Part shown: piece by piece, positions 56,254 to 64,000 of the stretch
Numbering within the stretch: the stretch's first letter is position 1
How the letters are laid out: each line of letters begins with the position of its first letter
Source: Tetraselmis striata
Lineage: Eukaryota; Chlorophyta; Chlorodendrophyceae; Chlorodendrales; Chlorodendraceae
Assembly: GCA_006384855.1 (NCBI GenBank)
Contig: VCJN01002565.1
Coordinates: 19,935 to 83,934 of the forward strand
Length of the DNA: 64,000 nt
Reading direction: 5' to 3'
The notes under the pieces: generated by a model
The model's database searches: none
What the model saw: only the letters and a program-made list of their open reading frames with translations
What the model was told of the DNA's origin: nothing
Translations under genes and position numbers: made by a program

Positions 56254-59200
56254 GTGCTGAGCCGGAAGGAGCTCGGCGTCAAGGAGGGCGACCTCCCCTT
56301 TGTGCTGTGCTCGGGCATCAGCCTCAAGGTGCTGATGGCCATCTCCGAGAGGGCCAAGAGACAGGCGGGGGACGGACCACCCCTGACCACCAAGCAGATC
56401 GTGGAGCTCTTCATCGTGAAGGACACCGCAGAGCGCAAGTGCCGCTACTTTGAGAGCCTGGAGCCCGGGCAGATAGGCTGGCCGACGTACTTCCTGAGCC
56501 ACCAGTGGACCGCACCGTTCTGCCAGGTGGTGGAAGACGTACTGCAGATGCTGCCCAACGCCGACGTGGAGACCACCTACGTCTGGATGGACATCTGCGC
56601 CAACAACCAGCATGACAAGCAGCTGCTCAACTCGGACCTCAGACTGCTGCAGGCGGTGCTGCTGTGCACGCGCTACGGCACCATCTTCAGCATGCAGCGC
56701 AGCACCGACCCTGACAAGCTGGGGCTGCGGCAGCTCCCCATGTCGCGCGCCTGGTGCGTGTACGAGCTGTGGAACACCGTGCGCGACCCGGCGCGCGGCG
56801 CGCGGTGCCTGCTGGTGCAGGACCGCGGGCTGTCGGCGGTGGAGTGGGAGGAGATGGTGCAGCAGCTGGACGTGGCCAAGTGCGAGGCCTTCAGTGACGA
56901 CGACCGCAAGATGATCCTGGACAACATCGAGAGGGACGCCACTGAGGGCCGCAGCGGCGCGGAGCAGCTCAACACGCAGGTCAAGGTGGTGCTGTCCCTG
57001 CGGCCGCTGTTCTTCGACAACGAGCTTGCCCGGCTGGACAGCGCCACGCCGCCCGACCTGCAGCCCGTGCTGGAGGAGGTCTCCCGCGACGTCGTCGACG
57101 GCGCCGCTGGCGTCGGCCGGCTTGTGTGGCTGCAAGGCGGCGCGGGCGGCGGCAAGTCCACCGTGTCGGCGGCCCTGGTGCGCCACTTTCAGGATCGCCC
57201 CGGAGACCAGAGGCCGCCGGGCGACCGCCTGCTGCTGCACCACTTCACCAAGCACAACGACCTGGAGACGCAGAGCGACCTGCGCGCCGTCAAGACGCTG
57301 GCGTACCAGCTGTTTGAGGGCGCGCCGGCGGAGCTGGCGGCGCACTACGCGGCGCTGGGCCCGTCAGGCATCGCCGAGCTGAAAACTGCGAGCGAGGCGG
57401 TGGCGGAGCTGCTGGTGAAGCCGCTGGCGCTGCTGGGCGAGACGCGCCAGGTGGTCATCCTGGTGGATGCGCTGGACGAGGGGCTGAACCAGGCGCAGGT
57501 GGACCACCTGGAGACCCCCGGCAGAAACAGCGTCGTCGGCAAGTGCCACGCCAACCGCATTGTCCAGCTGGTGCGTCTGCTGGCAAAGGAGCTGCCGGCG
57601 CACGTGCGGCTGGTGGTGACGAGCCGGGTGCCGGAGGGGCCGGAAGAGTACTTGCACCACATGGTGGGCACGCTGCCCCAGGTGGCCGCGGTGTCCGTCT
57701 CGAGCTGCATCGCGCCAGAGGACGTGGCGGGCCGGGTGGCGGCGCTGCTGGAGGCGCGTGGCAGCCCGGTTACCAAGGGTGAGCTGGAGGAGCACGCGGG
57801 CGGCAGCCTGGTGTACTACCGCGTGCTGGAGGGCATCCTGAAGGAGGTGCCAGCGGGCGAGGCGCCGCCCGTGCCGACGGGACTGGCCGCCGCGTACGAG
57901 GCGTTTCTCAAGGTGGCGGGCGTCGACCCGGAGCGCGACGCGCCGGCGCTGCTGGCGCTGACGTCGGCGCGCGAGCCGCTGTCGTGGGCGGACCTGCGCA
58001 AGCTGGGCGTGGGGCAGCAGCAGGTGGCGCGCCTGGGCATCCTGTTCCACGAGGCGCCCGACTTTCGCGTGTACGGCCTGCACAAGACGGTGTTTGACTT
58101 TTTCGCGGGGCGGCTGCCGGGCGGCTCCTCCGCGTGGCGGCTGGACGCGGGGGCCGGGCACCGCGCCTTTGTGGCCGCGCTCAAGGCGGAGGCGGTGTCG
58201 TGGGTGGGCGCCTCGATGTCGGCCTACGCGCGGCGCAACATCGTTCACCACGCGCTGCTGGCCGCGGGCGGCGGGGCGGCGGCTGACGTGGACGCGCTGG
58301 CGGAGGTGGTGGGCTGGGTGCCGTTCTGGGAGAAGTGCTATACCGCGGGGGAGGCGCAGGCGGCGGTGGACCTCATCGGCCGCGCGGACCCCGCGGCGAT
58401 GGGCAGCGTCGTGGCCGATGTCGTGCGCACCCTGCGCGCACACCACGCGCAGATGATGGTGGACCCGGGCAGCCTGCGGGGGCACTGCATCGACACCCCG
58501 CGGGATACGCACTTTTCGCGGGCGCTGAGAAGCGGACCGCAGGCGGCGCTTTTGCGGCCGAATGGGTGGGTACTGGAAGGCATGAAGGCGCGCTGCTGGC
58601 CGGCGTACATCTCCACCCTGCGGGGGCACACTGAGCCGGTCAGCAGCGTGGCCTTCAGCCCGGACGGCACGCGGCTGGCCAGTGCGTCGGGGGACAAGAC
58701 GGTGCGGGTGTGGAACGCGCTCACGGGGGAGGAGGCGCTGCCGCAGCCGCTGCGGGGGCACACCGATTGGGTCACCAGCGTGGCCTTCAGCCCGGACGGC
58801 ACGCGGCTGGCCAGTGCGTCGTATGACAAGACGGTGCGGGTGTGGAACGCGCTCACGGGGGAGGAGGCGCTGCCGCAGCCGCTGCAGGGGCACACTGGGG
58901 GGGTCACCAGCGTGGCCTTCAGCCCGGACGGCACGCGGCTGGCCAGTGCGTCGCAGGACGAGACGGTGCGGGTGTGGAACGCGCTCACGGGGGAGGAGGC
59001 GCTGCCACAGCCGCTGCAGGGGCACACTGACTACGTCTACAGTGTGGCCTTCAGCCCGGACGGCACGCGGCTGGCCAGTGCGTCGTGGGACAAGACGGTG
59101 CGGGTGTGGAACGCGCTCACGGGGGAGGAGGCGCTGCCGCAGCCGCTGCGGGGGCACACTGGGCGGGTCACCAGTGTGGCCTTCAGCCCGGACGGCACGC

Positions 59201-60477
59201 GGCTGGCCAGTGCGTCGGAGGACAAGACGGTGCGGGTGTGGAACGCGCTCACGGGGGAGGAGGCGCTGCCGCAGCCGCTGCGGGGGCACACTAAGGAGGT
59301 CACCAGTGTGGCCTTCAGCCCGGACGGCACGCGGCTGGCCAGTGCGTCGGCGGACGAGACGGTGCGGGTGTGGAACGCGCTCACGGGGGAGGAGGCGCTG
59401 CCGCAGCCGCTGCGGGGGCACACTGACTGGGTCACCAGTGTGGCCTTCAGCCCGGACGGCACGCGGCTGGCCAGTGCGTCATCGGACAAGACGGTGCGGG
59501 TGTGGAACGCGCTCACGGGGGAGGAGGCGCTGCCGCAGCCGCTGCGGGGGCACACTAAGGAGGTCACCAGCGTAGCCTTCAGCCCGGACGGCACGCGGCT
59601 GGCCAGTGCGTCGGAGGACAAGACGGTGCGGGTGTGGAACGCGCTCACGGGGGAGGAGGCGCTGCCGCAGCCGCTGCGGGGGCACACTGGGCCGGTCACC
59701 AGTGTGGCCTTCAGCCCGGACGGCACGCGGCTGGCCAGTGCGTCGTATGACAAGACGGTGCGGGTGTGGAACGCGCTCACGGGGGAGGAGGCACTGCCGC
59801 AGCCGCTGCAGGGGCACACTGGGGGGGTCACCAGCGTGGCCTTCAGCCCGGACGGCACGCGGCTGGCCAGTGCGTCGGAGGACAAGACGGTGCGGGTGTG
59901 GAACGCGCTCACGGGGGAGGAGGCGCTGCCACAGCCGCTGCAGGGGCACACTTACTACGTCTACAGTGTGGCCTTCAGCCCGGACGGCACGCGGCTGGCC
60001 AGTGCGTCAATGGACGAGACGGTGCGGGTGTGGAACGCGCTCACAGGGGAGGAGACGCTGCCGCAGCCGCTGCGGGGGCTCACTGGGCCGGTCCTCAGCG
60101 TGGCCTTCAGCCCGGACGGCACGCGGCTGGCCAGTGCGTCATATGACTGGACGGTGCGGGTGTGGAACGCGCTCACGGGGGAGGAGGCGCTGCCGCAGCC
60201 GCTGCGGGGGCACACTGACCGGGTCACCAGCGTGGCCTTCAGCCCGGACGGCACGCGGCTGGCCAGTGCGTCGTGGGACAAGACGGTGCGGGTGTGGAAC
60301 GCGCTCACGGGGGAGGAGGCGCTGCCGCAGCCGCTGCGGGGGCACACTGACCGGGTCACCAGCCTGGCCTTCAGCCCGGACGGCGCGCGGCTGGCCAGTG
60401 CGTCGGAGGACAAGACGGTGCGGGTGTGGAACGCGCTCACGGGGGAGGAGGCGCTGCCGCAGCCGCTGGAGGGATAA
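56254..60477 (+). CDS. NACHT-WD40 (NLR-like) protein, large 3' exon, right copy
   Basis: A 1407-codon exon after the CAG acceptor at 56251-56253, ending TAA at 60475-60477. It has the same architecture and length as 2224-6447. The SHQW / [10 protein letters not shown] / [10 protein letters not shown] domain is at residues ~80-175, the P-loop GGAGGGKST near 293 and Walker [10 protein letters not shown] near 399. A helical linker follows, then 14 WD40 repeats from ~787. The NTPase half is very similar to the left copy. The repeats differ at the variable positions. The open frame continues upstream to 56014, but that part corresponds to an intron, because the left copy has a stop codon there. 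It is probably an oligomerising sensor, with ligand unknown. Confidence 0.85.
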   Translation: MLSRKELGVKEGDLPFVLCSGISLKVLMAISERAKRQAGDGPPLTTKQIVELFIVKDTAERKCRYFESLEPGQIGWPTYFLSHQWTAPFCQVVEDVLQMLPNADVETTYVWMDICANNQHDKQLLNSDLRLLQAVLLCTRYGTIFSMQRSTDPDKLGLRQLPMSRAWCVYELWNTVRDPARGARCLLVQDRGLSAVEWEEMVQQLDVAKCEAFSDDDRKMILDNIERDATEGRSGAEQLNTQVKVVLSLRPLFFDNELARLDSATPPDLQPVLEEVSRDVVDGAAGVGRLVWLQGGAGGGKSTVSAALVRHFQDRPGDQRPPGDRLLLHHFTKHNDLETQSDLRAVKTLAYQLFEGAPAELAAHYAALGPSGIAELKTASEAVAELLVKPLALLGETRQVVILVDALDEGLNQAQVDHLETPGRNSVVGKCHANRIVQLVRLLAKELPAHVRLVVTSRVPEGPEEYLHHMVGTLPQVAAVSVSSCIAPEDVAGRVAALLEARGSPVTKGELEEHAGGSLVYYRVLEGILKEVPAGEAPPVPTGLAAAYEAFLKVAGVDPERDAPALLALTSAREPLSWADLRKLGVGQQQVARLGILFHEAPDFRVYGLHKTVFDFFAGRLPGGSSAWRLDAGAGHRAFVAALKAEAVSWVGASMSAYARRNIVHHALLAAGGGAAADVDALAEVVGWVPFWEKCYTAGEAQAAVDLIGRADPAAMGSVVADVVRTLRAHHAQMMVDPGSLRGHCIDTPRDTHFSRALRSGPQAALLRPNGWVLEGMKARCWPAYISTLRGHTEPVSSVAFSPDGTRLASASGDKTVRVWNALTGEEALPQPLRGHTDWVTSVAFSPDGTRLASASYDKTVRVWNALTGEEALPQPLQGHTGGVTSVAFSPDGTRLASASQDETVRVWNALTGEEALPQPLQGHTDYVYSVAFSPDGTRLASASWDKTVRVWNALTGEEALPQPLRGHTGRVTSVAFSPDGTRLASASEDKTVRVWNALTGEEALPQPLRGHTKEVTSVAFSPDGTRLASASADETVRVWNALTGEEALPQPLRGHTDWVTSVAFSPDGTRLASASSDKTVRVWNALTGEEALPQPLRGHTKEVTSVAFSPDGTRLASASEDKTVRVWNALTGEEALPQPLRGHTGPVTSVAFSPDGTRLASASYDKTVRVWNALTGEEALPQPLQGHTGGVTSVAFSPDGTRLASASEDKTVRVWNALTGEEALPQPLQGHTYYVYSVAFSPDGTRLASASMDETVRVWNALTGEETLPQPLRGLTGPVLSVAFSPDGTRLASASYDWTVRVWNALTGEEALPQPLRGHTDRVTSVAFSPDGTRLASASWDKTVRVWNALTGEEALPQPLRGHTDRVTSLAFSPDGARLASASEDKTVRVWNALTGEEALPQPLEG
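58612..60474 (+). repeat. 14 x 129-bp WD40 repeats (right copy)
   Basis: Fourteen 43-codon repeats. Residues after GHT read EP, DW, GG, DY, GR, KE, DW, KE, GP, GG, YY, GP, DR, DR. The S-x-D-x site is most often DK or DE. Two multi-repeat blocks inside the array (GP/GG/YY-type and DW/GG/DY-type) resemble each other, suggesting block duplication. Confidence 0.9.
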
Positions 60478-62353
60478 AGTGGCCGACTCTGGTATCATGG
60501 CCAGCCAGGCTGCAGAAGCGACGCATCACAGGGATGGAAGAGCACTGCTGCCGAAAGCACTGGCGCTTTTCACCGTGATCTCAGCCTCCATTGAGACACC
60601 AGTATCCCTGCGTTAGACCCAAAACGAATTCAGGCTCAGCCTGGGACGCTATTAGCACCTGCCGGCGATGTGAATCGGGCAGTCGGAAAGTAATTTCCAC
60701 GGCTTTGCTTTGCCAGTTTGTAACCATCAATTAGTTGCTATTCCACAGAGAGGTCACTCCACATTCTCGCGCTTTGTCGGTAGTGCGCACCGTTGACAAT
60801 TTCACAGTGCTGGAATCGCTTTGAGTCAGTTTTAAAGATCAGTTTTTTGAAGGGCAGTGCGCACCATTCACACTGTTGGAGTTGCATGACTGCGCGGCCA
60901 CGAGGCATTTCAGCCGAGACTCGTGTGGCTCACAGGTCAAAACGGTGCACGGCCCTTGCCAGGGGTCACAACGGTGCCCGCAGCACATGACACGGGCTGC
61001 TTGTGCCGCCGCCCGATTCCACTCATCCCACTGATGTGCGTGATGTGCGCCCTCCCATTCGCGCGCCCTAGGCCCGGCTCGCGCCTGCGAGAAGCGAGAA
61101 GCTGGTCGGCGTCGCCAGACAGGGCGCGCCTCCCCGCCACCCTGCCAGTTATCAGATCAGCACCGTTGCTGACTGTTGGTGGCGGCATGGGATAACAATA
61201 CGCTGGTATGAAGCATCCGAGGTAATGATCCACTATATCGCTCCTGCGGTAACCGGCGGCTGGAGATGAGCGTTCCGTCACATTTGGTAATATGCGGCCT
61301 GACTTGACCGCCGGGACAGGATCCGCTGCGCTCCTGGGACCGGGTGGGCGGGAGTGCTGAAAATGCTGGCTGTTGTGAGGAACAGCCCCAGCTGCCCCCC
61401 TGGTTTCCTACAAACGCAATGCGTTTCTAGACAGCCCCGGGCACATCCCCAGGTCGGCTGGCAGTTGGGTCCCCTCACGGATCCAACTGCCACTTACCAA
61501 TCATTGTAACTCATCATTGGAAGTATTTCTTTTTGTAATAAGTCTTGGTCTTGGTCTTCTCTTGCCTCATCCTTCATCTGCAGAAAACCGGTGTGGCCCT
61601 GCCCCACAGGCCACCACCAAAAATGCCTTTCTGAAGAGATCATGAGGCAGTGTGTTGGTAGCCTCAAAGGGGGGCGCTTACATGGGTCTGTAGGAAACGT
61701 CCTGCCACTGAGTAATAACGGTGTCGGTGAAGACGCCGCTGCACTCCCATTGGTCCAGTGAAGAAGTAGTTAGGGATGGAAGAGCATTGCTGCCGGAAGC
61801 ACTGGCGCCTTCACCATGATCTCAGCCCCCATTGAGACGCCAGTATCCCTGCCCTGGATCCGGAACGAATTCAGGCTCAGCCTGGGACGCTTTTAGCACC
61901 TGCCGATGATAGTAATCGGAAAATTTGATTCCTGTCTCCCCGGCTTTTCCGGTTTAGATATCGACTAGTCGCAATGCAAGTCGCAAGGAAAGGCCCCGCG
62001 CGCTTTGTTGACAGTGCGCATCATTCGCAATTTCATGTTGTTGGAACCGCATTAAATCACTTTAAAAGATGGTTTGAAATCAGTTTAAAAAGGGCACTGC
62101 GCAACATTTGCATTGTTGGAATCACGTGGCTGAGTGGCCAGGAGGTATTTGAGCCGAGCATAATGTGGCTCGCAGGTCAAAACAGTGCACGGCCTTTGCC
62201 AGGGGTCATGCCCGATGACGGTCGGTGCCTTCACCACATGTCTCCGACCATGGGCTGCCCGCGCCGCCGCCCGCCTCCCTTGACATAGGGGGGGCGGGGG
62301 AGGGGGGGGGCTACTGCGCGCAGCCATGGGCGCCCGGCCGCGCCGAAGGGGGG

Positions 62354-62393
<40 letters not shown>

Positions 62394-63710
62394 ATCCCCC
62401 CCCCGCCCACCCCCCCCCCCCCCCCGCGCTCTGTAAAAAAATCGATTTTTATGGCTTGCTAAATATGTCGCCATCGCGCGTTCGACCCCCCCCCCCCCCC
62501 CCCCCCCCCCCCCGGACTGCTAGCTGCACGAGCGACGCACCCCCTCGCCTTGCTGTCGGCGAGTCGCAACCGGCCTCAAAAGAAGCGACGCCAGTCGCAA
62601 GGTGGGCGGCCTTGCTGCGATGTAAGGCTATGTTGGGTTTTTTTAGTTTCCGACTTGCTGATTATGTAGACGCCATCGCACATTCGACCCATACCTCCCG
62701 ACTGCAAAATCTGGCACGAGCGACGCACCCGCTGCCCCCGCTGCAAAAGGCCCGAACGACCCTCACAGTTTGCTCACAGTTGTGGCAATCCTTTGGTGAC
62801 GCCTGTGCAGGCCGGGAGAAGCAAAAAGAGTGCAGTCATTTGAACTAATCATTGCAACCACATATTTTTGTAGTAAGTCTTGGTCTTGGTCTTCTGTTGC
62901 CTCATCCTTCATCTCTGCAGAAAACCGGTGTGGCCCTGGCCCGCAGGCCACCACCAAACATGCCTTTCTGAAGAGATCATGAGGCAGTGTGTTGGTTACC
63001 TCGCTCACACGGGGGCGCTTACACGGGTCTGTAGGAGAAGTCCTGCCACTAAGTTATAACGGTGTCAGTGAAGACGCCGTTGCACTCCCATTGGTCCAGT
63101 GAAGAAGTAGTTAGAGATGGAAGAGCATTGCTGCCGGAAGCACTGGCGCCTCCACCATGATCTCAGCCCCCATTGAGACGCCAGTATCTTTGCCCTGGAT
63201 CCGGAACGAATTCGGGCTCAACCTGGGACGTTTTTAGCACCTGCCGATGATAGTAATCGGCAAATTTGATTCTTGTCTCCCCGGCTTTTCCGGTTTAGAT
63301 ATCGACTAGTCGCAATGCAAGTCGCAAGTAAAGGCCCCGCGCGCTTTGTTGACAGTGCGCACCACTCACAATTTCATGTTGTTGGAACCGCAGCTTTGAA
63401 TCAGTTTAAAATATAGTTTGAAATCAGTTTAAAAAAAGGGCACTGCGCAACATTTGCATTGGTGGAATCACATGGCTGAGTGGCCAGGAGGTATTTGAGC
63501 CGAGCATAATGTGGCTTGCATGTCAAAAGAGTGCACGGCCTTTGCCAGGGGTCATGCCCGATGACGGTCGGTGCCCACACCACATGTCTCCGACCATGGG
63601 CTGCCTGCGCCGCCCGCCCGCCCGCCTCCCGCCCCCGACCATAGTTGGGGGGGCGCCCACCGCGCATAGCCATGGGCGCCTGCCACACTGAAGGGGGGGG
63701 GGGGGGGGGG
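60478..63710 (+). repeat. three tandem copies of NLR 3' flank
   Basis: The segment starting GGATGGAAGAGCA recurs at ~60532, ~61776 and ~63115. Each is followed by GAGACRCCAGTATC, CTCAGCCTGGGACG and, later, GTGCACGGCC with CCAGGGGTCA. Units are ~1.25-1.35 kb. Between units lies sequence matching the exon-like block at 1076-1157. No complete gene is seen. Confidence 0.75.
62345..62513. repeat. long G and C homopolymer runs
   Basis: A G run (~62345-62392, slightly interrupted) is followed by C runs (62395-62425) and another C run at 62487-62513. The G run and the adjacent C run can pair. This stretch is likely prone to replication slippage and sequencing error. Confidence 0.85.
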
Positions 63711-64000
63711 AATACAACACACGCATGGCACGCAGGACGCCAACGCCTGCGCCGCTTGGCCTTCAGAGGACCGCATGCTACGTGCAATGCCACCTAACGG
63801 GGGCAGCAGACCCTAAGCAGGTTCATGTCGGTCGGGCCGTAAGACAGCTGGCCTGCACGGTTGAAAAACTGGCGGGAATCTGGTCGTAACAAATCTGGAA
63901 TTCCGACTTTGCTTGCGCGGACCGACCTTTTGTCCATGACCTCCAGGACTTCGAGCGGCGCGGCCCGGCGCTGCGGGCTGGCCTCCTTGTTCCAGAACGT
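63711..64000 (-). pseudogene. truncated second copy of FDM-like gene 3' end
   Basis: The reverse complement of this end matches ~38905-39200. It encodes FWNKEASPQRRA and LEVLEVMDKRS, then the intron sequence. Homology stops at a G/C run (~63685-63710), inside what is the last intron of the gene at 32782-39533. The final exon (39359-39533) is not found here. The rest of this copy would lie beyond the window edge. It is probably a truncated duplicate, unless an alternative last exon is used. Confidence 0.8.

Larger units (their letters stand above)
51270..61650 (-). repeat. right arm of inverted duplication
   Basis: The reverse-complement partner of 1070-11609. It lacks the LINE insertion present in the left arm and has ~560 bp extra at 54405-54980. 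Beyond the NLR gene the homologous 3' flank is repeated in tandem. Confidence 0.85.

Noticed and set aside
1-64000. tRNA, rRNA, riboswitch or bacterial operon signals
   Set aside because: None could be supported by reading the sequence. The gene structure is that of a nuclear eukaryotic locus.

Overview
This is eukaryotic nuclear DNA, almost certainly from a green-lineage (Viridiplantae) alga. The evidence is GC-rich coding sequence cut by many GT-AG introns, TTTAGGG-like interstitial telomeric repeats, a PAT-like DIRS element of the kind common in volvocine algae, and an intron-rich gene with the plant zf-XS / XS / coiled-coil / XH architecture of IDN2/FDM factors. I cannot name the species.

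Layout. (1) The window is framed by a large inverted duplication. The left arm (~1070-11609) and right arm (~51270-61650) each carry an NLR-type gene, on opposite strands and pointing outward. Each gene has four tandem, exactly 153-bp, phase-0 exons, several small exons, and one ~4.2-kb exon encoding a [12 protein letters not shown] domain, a NACHT-like P-loop NTPase and 14 nearly identical WD40 repeats. (2) Between the arms lie decayed ankyrin and ankyrin-RING gene copies (12399-18138 and 40990-41990) and many mobile elements. These are a copia LTR fragment (11610-12204), two 5'-truncated LINE copies and two 37-44 bp LINE micro-insertions with target-site duplications, a structurally complete PAT-like DIRS element (23641-28544), a Ginger-like cut-and-paste transposon with terminal inverted repeats, a TATT duplication and dense palindromic arrays (29053-32677), and a full-length but decayed Ty1/copia element (42028-50537). 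(3) An IDN2/FDM-like RNA-directed DNA methylation gene of about 17 exons (32782-39533) starts about 100 bp downstream of the Ginger element. A truncated second copy of its 3' end lies at the right edge of the window on the minus strand.

The most striking item is inside the copia element. Between gag and protease it carries a cytosine-5 DNA methyltransferase domain (~46150-47080) with recognisable motifs I, IV, VI, VIII, IX and X. The window therefore holds a retroelement-borne methyltransferase, a host methylation factor and a paired NLR locus whose WD40 repeats look under concerted evolution with variable positions, as in fungal HET-E/HET-D/HET-R genes.

Limits. Splice sites were placed by eye, using reading-phase continuity. 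Frameshifts in the retroelement and ankyrin regions may be real decay or consensus errors. Several AT-rich intergenic blocks hold nothing I can recognise.
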